A DNA stretch of 64,000 bases from Clostridia bacterium (GCA_017405765.1 JAFQZS010000003.1:62001-126000), one strand, 5' to 3'; shown: positions 16,769 through 23,111, numbered from the stretch's first letter. The notes: generated from the letters alone by a model not told the origin. Numbers and translations: made by a program.

Positions 16769-17587
16769 TCATTGTGCGCCCTCTCGCGCATATCGGACTT
16801 CCGTCACGCCCATGCCCTCACGCTTTGCGATGCGGTCATACGCCGCCTTGAGCATAGCTTGCCGCTTCCCGTATGACAGATATCGTATCTGCGCTTCCCG
16901 TGCGATCTTGCGGCGTACCGCAGCCGCTTCGGCCGAAAGACCGAACATATACATCGACTGCCACAGCGCGCTGTCGTGATAATGTCTGCCGTAATCCTCA
17001 TACAGTCTCCGAAGCTCCGGCGCGCTCCGCAGCCTTCGCAAGGCCGCATTGTACTGCGCCGCGATATTGGAACGCTCAACGTCCCATGCCGCCGCGATCT
17101 CACCAAGCGATACGCCGTGCCAGAAGCGAAGCTTTATTATATGCCTCTGCGTTTCGGTAAGCCGAAGCATTGACGCGAATATCCTTTCCTGTACGTCCGA
17201 AAGCTCCGCCGCCTCGTCTGCGGCTGAAGCGCTCTCATCGGCTATCGTATCAAAAAGCGTTATGCTCTCGTCTTCGTCTACGTATGCATCGCCGCTCACT
17301 TCACTGTACACTCCCTTGCGAAGCGACAGTCCCGACTCTCTTGCGGCAGCATTGCGAAGGTGAAAGCCAAGATACGTAGTGAATGCAAATCCCTTATTGG
17401 GATCATACGCCTTCACCGCATCGAGAAAACCGAAATACGCGCACTGCGTTATATCCTCGGCATCAATCCAGATAGGCAGGGCAAGCCGCTTCGCATATCC
17501 GCGCATGAGCTTCATGCAAAGCCGCTCCACCGCTTCCCACAGCGGCGTTAAATACTCCATATGCCCCGCCTGTACCATCAGTGCCAT
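16769..17587 (-). CDS. sigma-70-family RNA polymerase sigma factor of the element
   Basis: This protein should redirect host RNA polymerase. Region 2 is visible as ITQCAYFGFLDAVKAYDPNK followed by GFAFTTYLGFHLRNAAARE. Region 4 appears as TETQRHIIKLRFWHGVSLGE followed by IAAAWDVERSNIAAQYNAALRRL. The C-terminal ~90 residues are basic and not part of the canonical factor. Two starts are possible: the ATG at 17587, five bases after AAGGA, used here (272 residues), or a TTG at 17608 (279 residues). It is the last gene of the leftward operon, next to the repeat-rich left end. Such factors occur on clostridial phages and integrative elements. Its target promoters are unknown. Confidence 0.8.
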   Translation of the reverse strand: MALMVQAGHMEYLTPLWEAVERLCMKLMRGYAKRLALPIWIDAEDITQCAYFGFLDAVKAYDPNKGFAFTTYLGFHLRNAAARESGLSLRKGVYSEVSGDAYVDEDESITLFDTIADESASAADEAAELSDVQERIFASMLRLTETQRHIIKLRFWHGVSLGEIAAAWDVERSNIAAQYNAALRRLRSAPELRRLYEDYGRHYHDSALWQSMYMFGLSAEAAAVRRKIAREAQIRYLSYGKRQAMLKAAYDRIAKREGMGVTEVRYAREGAQ

Positions 17588-17612
17588 ATATTCCTTGTTC
17601 TTTTCCAAAATC

Positions 17613-17646
17613 CGCGCCCCCCGTGATATAATATTGTCGGGGCGCG
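17613..17646. repeat. GC-armed palindrome with AT-rich centre
   Basis: CGCGCCCC (17613-17620) and GGGGCGCG (17639-17646) flank an AT-rich centre containing GATATAATATTG. It lies between the 58-residue gene and the sigma-like gene and could be a regulatory hairpin or a promoter with operator arms. Confidence 0.4.
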
Positions 17647-17657
17647 CGGCATGATTG

Positions 17658-17834
17658 TTATCGGGCTTTCATGTGTGCATGAAGAGAACGCTTCTGCAAG
17701 GCGCGCACACGCAGTTCTTCGGCTAAGAGCATACCGAAGTATTTGAAGTCAACATAGCCCTCGCCGTAACAGCGTTCAATCTGTGCGGCTTTTCTTTCCG
17801 CAGCCAGCAATGCATTTAAAAATTGTCCGTCCAT
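17658..17834 (-). CDS. small element protein of 58 residues, function unknown
   Basis: This short reading frame starts at the ATG at 17834, seven bases after GAAAGGAG, and ends 24 bp before the palindrome ahead of the sigma-like gene. The protein begins MDGQFLNALLAAERKAAQIE, includes CYGEGYVDFKYFGMLLAEEL and ends in a basic tail. It appears alpha-helical and has no motif I recognise. The strong ribosome site and its place in a tight operon just after the helicase gene support it as real. It may belong to the replication or regulatory module. Confidence 0.65.
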   Translation of the reverse strand: MDGQFLNALLAAERKAAQIERCYGEGYVDFKYFGMLLAEELRVRALQKRSLHAHMKAR

Positions 17835-17853
17835 GTTTTTCTCCTTTCGCCGA

Positions 17854-19119
17854 TTATTCGATTATGCCCGTGGCGGGGAACATCTTCATGCGGATTTCCC
17901 CGCATTTGCCGTGCCTGTTCTTAGCCACTTTAAAGAGCAGGCCTTTATAGTCGCCCAGTTTGCCGCCCGTGCCCTCTGTTTCCGTGTTCGAAAGCAATAT
18001 AACGCCGTCGGCATCCTGCTCCATTGCGCCGCTGTCCCGAAGATGAAATGCTTCAGGCGCACCCTTTGCCGCTTCGCGGTTAAGCTGAGCAAGGCATATA
18101 ATCGGAATGTTAAACTTTACGGCAATCTGTTTAAGCTCCGCCGAAAAGTCGCTCATAACGTCGTACCGTGAGCGCGTATCTCCCGTCTGACGCGATAAAA
18201 GCCCGATATAATCAATTACTACAAGCTCAGGCTTGTCCTTCATACGGCGTATCTGTGCGCTTATCTGCGCCGTCGTAGGCCTTCCCGTTATGAGCTTGAA
18301 GCGGCTTTTATTAAGCCTCGTTATTGCATCCACAACGCGGGCGCGTTCCTCTTTGTCCATATCTCCGTTTAAAATCTTAAAATACCGCACAGCAGCGTCA
18401 CGCGATACGCGGCGCGCCGCTATTTGGTCTGCGCCCATCTCCATATTGAAGTACAGCACGGGAACGCCGCGCGCCGCCGCGTTCTGCGCTATTGCCAGCG
18501 CGACCGTCGTTTTTCCAACGGCCGGACGCGCCGCCAATATGTATAGGCCACCTTTTACAAGACCGCCGCCCAAAGCTTTATCAAGCATCTTAAAGCCCGT
18601 TGCGACGATCACCTTTTCGTTGCTCGAAAGCCTTTTCGTCAGCGCGATAAGGTCGGAATTATAAGCCGCTTCCCTCGCATCTGTGTCCTTTCCCTTTGCC
18701 GCTTCAAGCTCGGACAATACAGCGTCGGTCACCTCGCCGCTGTCCTTGCCGGTCATGAGATCTTCGTTTATCTGTAAGCTCAACTCATACAGCCGTCTTT
18801 GCGCGTTCTTCTCTTTCAGCATGAGGCAGTAATCATAAAGCCCCGCCGTCGTCGGTACGGCTTCCATGGCGGCCATACATATCTTTTTATCAATCGGCTT
18901 GCCCTTCTTCTCAAGCAAGGCCATTACCGTAAGATGATCAATATTTGCCCCCTCGTCGGACAGCGCATACGCGGCCTCGAACATGTCCCTGTATTCGGGA
19001 GTCATGAAGTCCTCGGCGCAAATCGTCTCCGACGCTTTTATCAAGGCACCCTCTCCGTCGAGAAGGATTGCTCCGATGATAGCTTGCTCAATATCTTGAG
19101 CATCAAAATTATTTATCAT
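17854..19119 (-). CDS. DnaB-like replicative helicase of the element
   Basis: This is a 421-residue hexameric helicase of the DnaB family. The N-terminal domain (residues 1-~130, starting MINNFDAQDIEQAIIGAILL) is followed by the RecA-like ATPase. That domain shows Walker A ARPAVGKTT near residue 207, Walker B LVVIDYIGLL near 290, CLAQLNREAA and LRDSGAMEQDAD. It would unwind element DNA during replication. Carrying its own helicase suggests that the excised element can replicate. The start codon overlaps the end of the 53-residue gene upstream. No separate primase gene is visible. Confidence 0.93.
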   Translation of the reverse strand: MINNFDAQDIEQAIIGAILLDGEGALIKASETICAEDFMTPEYRDMFEAAYALSDEGANIDHLTVMALLEKKGKPIDKKICMAAMEAVPTTAGLYDYCLMLKEKNAQRRLYELSLQINEDLMTGKDSGEVTDAVLSELEAAKGKDTDAREAAYNSDLIALTKRLSSNEKVIVATGFKMLDKALGGGLVKGGLYILAARPAVGKTTVALAIAQNAAARGVPVLYFNMEMGADQIAARRVSRDAAVRYFKILNGDMDKEERARVVDAITRLNKSRFKLITGRPTTAQISAQIRRMKDKPELVVIDYIGLLSRQTGDTRSRYDVMSDFSAELKQIAVKFNIPIICLAQLNREAAKGAPEAFHLRDSGAMEQDADGVILLSNTETEGTGGKLGDYKGLLFKVAKNRHGKCGEIRMKMFPATGIIE

Positions 19120-19270
19120 GCTCTAAGTCCTTTCTTAAGTTTTTTTCCGCTTTAATTTCGGCAATTGCTTTTTTGGCAATCTCATGACAAGACTTTCTCT
19201 TCACTATGCCGTCACCAATCTGATTAGCGATATCCCGTAGCCAATAATCTGAGATGTTCTCTTTAAACAA
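19109..19270 (-). CDS. 53-residue element protein coupled to the helicase
   Basis: This small frame begins with TTG at 19270, eight bases after GAAAGGA, and its stop overlaps the first eleven bases of the helicase gene. The protein starts MFKENISDYWLRDIANQIGD and ends in a Lys/Glu-rich helix; no known domain is recognised. The ribosome site and the overlap with the DnaB-like gene argue that it is translated and coupled to the helicase. A role in helicase loading is only a guess from position. Confidence 0.6.
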   Translation of the reverse strand: MFKENISDYWLRDIANQIGDGIVKRKSCHEIAKKAIAEIKAEKNLRKDLEHDK

Positions 19271-19288
19271 AGTTAAAATCCTTTCTTG

Positions 19289-19321
19289 ATAAGCGGGGAG
19301 CGCGCTTTTGCGGCGCGCCCC
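19289..19321. repeat. strong GC hairpin ahead of the 53-residue gene
   Basis: Arms of about 11 bases (GCGGGG...GCGCGC with GCGCGC...CCCGC) enclose TTTTGCG. There is no T-run on either side, so it is more likely a structural or replication-origin element than a terminator. Confidence 0.4.
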
Positions 19322-19359
19322 CGCCGTCTTATGTATTATGTCTTATGTATTTACTGTAT

Positions 19360-19426
19360 GTAATCCGACCATAGGTACCTGTGTAATCCGACCATAGGTA
19401 CCTGTGTAATCCGACCATAGGCAGCT
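19360..19426. repeat. three 23-bp direct repeats (iteron-like)
   Basis: Copies start at 19360, 19383 and 19406, with core GTAATCCGACCATAGG. The first two are identical through GTACCTGT and the third diverges at its end. Directly repeated 22-23-mers within replication genes are typical of iterons bound by an initiator protein. The likely binder is the winged-helix protein encoded 30 bp away. Confidence 0.65.
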
Positions 19427-19456
19427 ATGCCTCTTTTGCATCGGCAAAAATTATAA

Positions 19457-19744
19457 TTACTTCAAAAGCTTAAACTGTGTCGTCATTCCGCTTTTGGATT
19501 TATATGCTATAATGCCATGCCGACAAAGCTCATCACGTGCTGAGAATAGCGTCTTATTGCCTGTGGCAGTATAATCTTCCAAGAGAGACGTTGACGCATA
19601 AAACCATTCGCTCCAATAAGTTGCATTGTTTAAATGGACAAGCGTTTGCCACAACATGCGCGCTGATTTGCTCAACTTTAATTTGCGTCCAGCTTCTATA
19701 CAGTTTTTCATCTCATCCATGTAATTTTTATTACTTTTGCTCAT
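19457..19744 (-). CDS. winged-helix protein, possible replication initiator of the element
   Basis: This is a 95-residue protein resembling the N-terminal winged-helix of phage replisome organisers and plasmid initiators. The visible pattern is LSKSARMLWQTLVHLNNATY, then SEWFYASTSLLEDYTATGNK, then a recognition-helix-like stretch LFSARDELCRHGIIAYKSKS. It lacks the larger C-terminal part usual in such proteins, so it may be a minimal or shortened initiator. The start is the ATG at 19744 after GGGAAG. The iteron-like repeats lie directly downstream, before the helicase module. The initiator role is inferred from fold and position. Confidence 0.6.
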   Translation of the reverse strand: MSKSNKNYMDEMKNCIEAGRKLKLSKSARMLWQTLVHLNNATYWSEWFYASTSLLEDYTATGNKTLFSARDELCRHGIIAYKSKSGMTTQFKLLK

Positions 19745-19762
19745 TTTGGCACTTCCCTCTTG

Positions 19763-19779
19763 TCAAGGCCGTGCCTTGA
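19763..19779. promoter_or_regulatory. palindrome upstream of the winged-helix gene
   Basis: TCAAGGC-CGT-GCCTTGA is a perfect 7+3+7 dyad 19 bp ahead of the start codon, and a possible operator. Confidence 0.4.
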
Positions 19780-19824
19780 GTGATAAAGTATAAATATAGG
19801 ATTACCCGTTTCGGCGGGACTTGC

Positions 19825-19879
19825 ATACTTCTATTCCGGCGCACCGCCAAGTGACAAGTCGGAATAGAAGTATTTTTTT
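19825..19879 (+). terminator. long plus-strand hairpin with T-run inside the minus-strand operon
   Basis: ATACTTCTATTCCG (19825-19838) pairs perfectly with 19860-19873 around 21 bases and is followed by TTTTTT on the plus strand only. This orientation opposes the surrounding genes, so it may end a short antisense or regulatory RNA. Confidence 0.55.
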
Positions 19880-19936
19880 GCCCCGACGCCGCGTTCTGAA
19901 AAGGCGGCTCTCTTGCTGCCACGATCACGCCCCCTC

Positions 19937-20128
19937 TCATACGCGCCTCTCGCGGCACCAATTCTCAAATGCGGTCTTTTCGACCTTGAAGTTCTTACCG
20001 ATCTTCAGCGCGGGGAAGTCGTGTCTGTAGAATAACTGCCTTGCAGTCGGTATCGAGCAGCCCAAGCACTGCGCCACTTGCTTCGTGGTATAGAATACCG
20101 TCGTAAGCTTTACTTCGTTTTCGTTCAT
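19937..20128 (-). CDS. excisionase-like helix-turn-helix protein
   Basis: This is a 63-residue DNA-binding protein of the excisionase/MerR-like winged type. The segment FYTTKQVAQCLGCSIPTARQ is the helix-turn-helix. LKIGKNFKVEKTAFENW matches the wing and final helix of small Xis proteins. It would bend attachment-site DNA and favour excision with the element integrase, or act as a regulator like AlpA. It is the third gene of the leftward operon, opposite the repressor, the usual place for an Xis gene in islands and temperate phages. Confidence 0.75.
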   Translation of the reverse strand: MNENEVKLTTVFYTTKQVAQCLGCSIPTARQLFYRHDFPALKIGKNFKVEKTAFENWCRERRV

Positions 20129-20140
20129 ACAATGCTCCTT

Positions 20141-20437
20141 TTAAATATTATCTTCGCGTCCGTGCGCTGCGGCGAAATTGACCTTCGCCCGCGCGCTTAA
20201 TTTACGCTTCGTTTCCTCGCTTATTTCACGGGGCTTTTTAACCCCTATAAGCTTTTTGGGGAAAGTATACGTCCTTGTGTGTTCGTCCTCGGAAATCAGG
20301 GTAACTGTCGAGGATTTTGCCCTCATTTCATCGAGTCTGCGCATGAGCCTTTTGTCACACGTATAACATACGGCGTTTTCCTCGCCGTCGTTATACGTAA
20401 TCACGGTCTCACGCTCATATTTTGATAAATTTGCCAT
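20141..20437 (-). CDS. conserved hypothetical protein of the element
   Basis: This is a 98-residue protein of unknown function. It contains YNDGEENAVCYTCDKRLMRR, a segment with two cysteines that may bind metal or nucleic acid, followed by a predicted strand-rich part (STVTLISEDEHTRTYTF). It ends in a basic helix containing KLIGVKKPREISEETKRKLS. Proteins of this layout are frequent on Firmicute integrative elements, but I know of no assigned role. It starts 14 bp after the end of the small upstream gene and is co-transcribed with the Xis-like gene. Confidence 0.7.
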   Translation of the reverse strand: MANLSKYERETVITYNDGEENAVCYTCDKRLMRRLDEMRAKSSTVTLISEDEHTRTYTFPKKLIGVKKPREISEETKRKLSARAKVNFAAAHGREDNI

Positions 20438-20450
20438 ATATCCGCCTTTC

Positions 20451-20615
20451 TTATGATTTGCCTTCGGTCTGCAGCTTCTTTTCCGCCTTTCGCTCCCAAT
20501 AACGCTTGTTATTTTCGGCGATGCGCGCCTTGTTTTTCCGACGGTATTCTCGGTAATACTCTCTTTGCACTTCCTTGACCGTCTGCTCCAACTTGGAATT
20601 ATTCATGTGATACAT
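20451..20615 (-). CDS. small basic helical protein, first gene of the leftward operon
   Basis: This is a 54-residue, highly charged protein beginning MYHMNNSKLEQTVKEVQREY and containing REYRRKNKARIAENNKRYWE. It is rich in Arg, Lys, Glu and Tyr and should be one long helix. The ATG at 20615 is chosen because GAAAGGA lies eight bases upstream; the longer reading to 20669 would run through that site. It follows the early promoter directly. No function is recognised. Confidence 0.6.
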   Translation of the reverse strand: MYHMNNSKLEQTVKEVQREYYREYRRKNKARIAENNKRYWERKAEKKLQTEGKS

Positions 20616-20663
20616 CTGATACATCCTTTCGTAATTATTTTTTGTTTTGTCTTGACTTAGCTT

Positions 20664-20690
20664 GGTCACAATGCTATTATAATTGTGAAC
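20664..20690. promoter_or_regulatory. element operator 1 (27-bp dyad on the early promoter)
   Basis: GGTCAC-N15-GTGAAC. Its centre falls on the -10 box of the leftward promoter. Confidence 0.7.
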
Positions 20691-20704
20691 AAAATAAAAA
20701 TCAA
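20676..20704 (-). promoter_or_regulatory. leftward early promoter of the element
   Basis: Minus-strand TTGATT (20699-20704), a 17-base spacer and a perfect TATAAT (20676-20681), 61 bases ahead of the first leftward start codon. Confidence 0.85.
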
Positions 20705-20710
20705 GCGAAA

Positions 20711-20737
20711 GGTCACTCTTAAGATAATATTGTGACC
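20711..20737. promoter_or_regulatory. element operator 2 (27-bp dyad)
   Basis: GGTCAC-N15-GTGACC, a perfect 6-bp arm pair just upstream of the leftward -35 box. Confidence 0.75.
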
Positions 20738-20751
20738 AAATCGAAATATTG

Positions 20752-20778
20752 GGTCATATTTCAGATGAATTCGTGACC
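20752..20778. promoter_or_regulatory. element operator 3 (27-bp dyad near the repressor gene)
   Basis: GGTCAT-N15-GTGACC, 29 bp before the repressor start codon, suited to autoregulation. Confidence 0.7.
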
Positions 20779-20806
20779 AAAAAGATTGGGCAAGGAGGAT
20801 GCGCGT

Positions 20807-21598
20807 ATGAAAGACCAAAAAAAAGCAGTAGAAAACATTGTTGATTTACAAAGGTTAAAAGATTTAATTGACAAGAAAAAATCGCGGCAAGCTATAGCCG
20901 ACAAGATCGGTTGTGATGTATCGCTGATAACGCGCCATTATAACGCACAGAAGGCGGTGCCGATAACCTTTTTGAAAAAGTATGCTGAATACTTCAATGT
21001 ATCTGCCGATTATTTATTAGGCTTGACCGACGCACCGACGAACGACAAAGATTTACGTTTCGTATGTGACTATACGGGATTGAGCGAAGAAGCGGTAGAG
21101 AGTATCAAATATGCCGAGAAAAATACGCTGCTTTCCGCAGAATCAAATTATCTCGACATAAAAAAAGTGGATGAGTTCATAAGAAGTGCAAAGCCGATCA
21201 TATCTCAAATACTCAAAAGTGAGCAGTTTTACGGTTTAATAGCAAAGCAACTGATTATTAGAGCGGACAAAGTGCGGCAGTTTGAAATACTGGAGAAGGT
21301 TGATAAGCTTTCTGAGACTGTTTTCTCAAAAGAGGGCAAAACACCTACGGATAAGGATTGGGAAGATGCGCTGAAAGCATACATCGAGGTTTTACAATTA
21401 AATTATGAGACGAAAGCGTATGCCTATGATATGCAGGAAGATTTAAAAAAAATATTTCCGCACTTTAGCGATATGCCAAGCAAGGATAAGATAGACAAGC
21501 TACAAAGATTTATCCACAAGAGTACTTACTTAAGAGAATTGGAAAAAGCAACAAAGAATAACACGGGAGGTGCGGACAATGGCAAAGAAGAACGCTAA
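20807..21598 (+). CDS. XRE-family phage-type repressor
   Basis: This is a 263-residue regulator with an N-terminal Cro/CI-type helix-turn-helix (residues ~15-75, containing SRQAIADKIGCDVSLITRHY, then FLKKYAEYFNVSADYLLGLT). A long helical C-terminal part of unknown fold follows. The ATG at 20807 follows AAGGAGG; an upstream start would overlap that site. It is divergent from the replication/xis operon, and the gap holds three 27-bp dyads, so it probably silences that operon as CI or Stl-type repressors do. No S24 peptidase domain is present, so induction by self-cleavage is unlikely. Release by another protein, as for Stl of satellites, is plausible but unproven. Confidence 0.88.
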   Translation: MKDQKKAVENIVDLQRLKDLIDKKKSRQAIADKIGCDVSLITRHYNAQKAVPITFLKKYAEYFNVSADYLLGLTDAPTNDKDLRFVCDYTGLSEEAVESIKYAEKNTLLSAESNYLDIKKVDEFIRSAKPIISQILKSEQFYGLIAKQLIIRADKVRQFEILEKVDKLSETVFSKEGKTPTDKDWEDALKAYIEVLQLNYETKAYAYDMQEDLKKIFPHFSDMPSKDKIDKLQRFIHKSTYLRELEKATKNNTGGADNGKEER

Positions 21599-22754
21599 CG
21601 GCGACGGCGGCATATTTTATAGCAAGTCCCAAAAGTTGTGGCGCGGTCAGATAACCATAGGCTACGACGAGAACGGCAATCAGAGACGCAAGAGCGTTTC
21701 GGGCAAGAACCCGCAGGAAGTGAAACAGAAACTGAAACAAATCGAATACGGCATCTTCTCCGGCGAATTCGTCGATAAGAGCAATATAACGATATACCAC
21801 CTTGCAAAACAGATGATCGTTGACAAATTCAATCTGAATGAGATAAAAGAAAACACCTACCTTACGCATTTGTCCACGCTGAAGCGGCTGCAGCCCATAT
21901 ACAATACGCCGCTTCAGAAGGCTAACGAAACGCAGATAAGAGCATATCTGCAAGGTCAGATAGGCAAATCAAATTCCATACTGCAGAAGGACTTCCAGCT
22001 TCTTAATGCCACTTTCAAAGAGGCGGTAAGGCGCGATATAATCACAAAGAACCCCATGGATCATATAAAGCAGCCGAAATCGAAGCAGAAGCGCGAAGCG
22101 GTCAGAGCTTTCACGCTGGAAGAGCAGAACAAGCTCCTTTACGTCCTTCAGACCGAAGATATAAAGTACAGCCAACAGATGCTTTTATCTATGTTCACGG
22201 GAATGCGTATGGGCGAAGTGAATGCCCTGACGAAGCGGGACGTAAATCTTATATTCAACAGCGTGTCCATAAACAAAACGATATCACGCGGCGAAAAGGG
22301 TAAGGCCGTTTTGGGCGATACGGCAAAGACTTACGCCGGAAACAGAACGATATTTATCACCGAGGACGTACAGACGATACTTGCGGAGTGCATAGAGTGC
22401 GCCGAGGGAGATATGCTCTTTACCACCGAGCGCGGCGGCCTAGTTACGAGCAATCAGGTCAATATGGAACTTGCGCGCGTCCTGAAAAAATATAAGATAG
22501 TCGATGAGACGGTACGCGGTAAAGTGTCGTGTCACTCTCTGAGACACACATACGCAACGCGCATGATAGAAGGCGGTATGCAGCCGAAGGTATTGCAGAA
22601 GCTATTAGGGCATACGGATATCAAGATAACCATGAACACATACTGCGATGCTTTCGATAAATTTCAGAACGACAATATCAATATCGCAAACGAATATTTG
22701 AAGCAAAACGGCCTCACACTGACCCGAAAGAAAAGCATTCCCGAAGCCATATAG
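21579..22754 (+). CDS. int: tyrosine recombinase integrase of the element
   Basis: This is a 391-residue site-specific recombinase of the Tn916/lambda Int type. The N-terminal arm-binding domain (residues ~1-60, beginning MAKKNANGDGGIFYSKSQKL) precedes a SAM-like core-binding domain (~65-165). The catalytic domain shows Arg in MFTGMRMGEVNAL, His-Arg in CHSLRHTYATR, His in LLGHTDIKI and the nucleophile Tyr in MNTYCDAF. The ATG at 21579 follows GGGAGG and overlaps the repressor gene by 20 bp, so the two are coupled. The gene sits beside attR. The arm-binding domain fits the repeated arm blocks near both ends. Confidence 0.95.
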   Translation: MAKKNANGDGGIFYSKSQKLWRGQITIGYDENGNQRRKSVSGKNPQEVKQKLKQIEYGIFSGEFVDKSNITIYHLAKQMIVDKFNLNEIKENTYLTHLSTLKRLQPIYNTPLQKANETQIRAYLQGQIGKSNSILQKDFQLLNATFKEAVRRDIITKNPMDHIKQPKSKQKREAVRAFTLEEQNKLLYVLQTEDIKYSQQMLLSMFTGMRMGEVNALTKRDVNLIFNSVSINKTISRGEKGKAVLGDTAKTYAGNRTIFITEDVQTILAECIECAEGDMLFTTERGGLVTSNQVNMELARVLKKYKIVDETVRGKVSCHSLRHTYATRMIEGGMQPKVLQKLLGHTDIKITMNTYCDAFDKFQNDNINIANEYLKQNGLTLTRKKSIPEAI

Positions 22755-22769
22755 GGCGGCATTATGGGG

Positions 22770-22860
22770 ATGTTAAATCTTGTTAAATCAAATCAAAATA
22801 TCGTTGCGTAGCACACGGTAGCACACTAAATTTTAAAAAATCCAGTGTTTATGCGGGTTT
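22770..22860 (+). repeat. right-end arm repeats
   Basis: Blocks B (22770-22791), C (22796-22830) and A (22839-22860) recur from the left end in the same orientation. Their order relative to the core differs: core-A-B-C on the left and B-C-A-core on the right. Confidence 0.65.
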
Positions 22861-22876
22861 ATCGCGGGTATTGTTT

Positions 22877-22892
22877 TGTTATCCGCACCAAA
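22877..22892 (+). repeat. attR core
   Basis: Exact copy of the 16-bp attL core; the tRNA-Leu tail without the rest of the gene. Confidence 0.88.
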
Positions 22893-22930
22893 GATACCGA
22901 GCCGGTAATCGGCTCGGTATCTTTGGTTTA
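22888..22930 (+). terminator. original chromosomal terminator of tRNA-Leu, displaced by the insertion
   Basis: A 16-bp perfect stem starting CCAAAGATACCGAGCC (22888-22903) with a short loop and a T-rich tail begins within attR. Confidence 0.75.
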
Positions 22931-22932
22931 AG

Positions 22933-23074
22933 GCGGGCAACAGGACTTGAAGCTTAAGAAGGCGGCCGACGAAAAGAAAACAGTCCGGTGGACTGTTTTC
23001 AGGAGGCCGGAGCGCAGTCGGCTGAGCCGCCAAGCCGGAAGATAAAAAGCTCACGCGGTCCTGTCGCCCGCACC
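22933..23074. repeat. structured repeat bounded by tRNA-tail-like inverted ends
   Basis: GCGGGCAACAGGAC (22933-22946) pairs with GTCCTGTCGCCCGC (23058-23071, followed by ACCA) with one mismatch. Inside are AAAACAGTCC-GGT-GGACTGTTTT and a GGCGGCCGAC/GTCGG...GCCGCC stem. The right end reads like a tRNA T-arm and acceptor tail with CCA, and the left end like the reverse complement of one. The interval 22893-23673 has no protein gene; it holds this repeat, a hairpin at 23081-23111, a promoter and a leader. Confidence 0.6.
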
Positions 23075-23080
23075 ATATAA

Positions 23081-23111
23081 GGACGCCAGCCCGAAGAACA
23101 GGCCGGCGTCC
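23081..23111. repeat. hairpin GGACGCC...GGCGTCC
   Basis: A 7-bp GC stem with partial inner pairing and no clear T-run. It may be a terminator for a transcript covering the structured repeat. Confidence 0.4.

Larger units (their letters stand above)
16091..22892. mobile_element. ~6.8-kb integrative element in tRNA-Leu, phage-satellite-like
   Basis: The boundaries are the 16-bp direct repeats at both ends. Contents from the right: tyrosine integrase, phage-type repressor, a control region with three dyads, then a leftward operon of small proteins, an Xis-like protein, a winged-helix protein, a DnaB-like helicase and a sigma-70-like factor. There are no structural phage genes, terminase, lysis genes, relaxase or conjugation genes. 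Divergent int/repressor versus xis/replication modules of this size match phage-inducible chromosomal islands. An integrative mobilisable element that lost its relaxase is the main alternative. Confidence 0.85.

Noticed and set aside
16091-22892. Complete prophage
   Set aside because: Only 6.8 kb long, with no capsid, tail, terminase, holin or lysin genes.
16091-22892. Integrative conjugative element
   Set aside because: No relaxase, coupling protein or type IV secretion gene is present in either strand.
22833-23054. Minus-strand frame containing ENSPPDCFLF
   Set aside because: It runs through attR and the structured repeat. The peptide is a by-product of the hairpin AAAACAGTCC-GGT-GGACTGTTTT, and there is no ribosome site.
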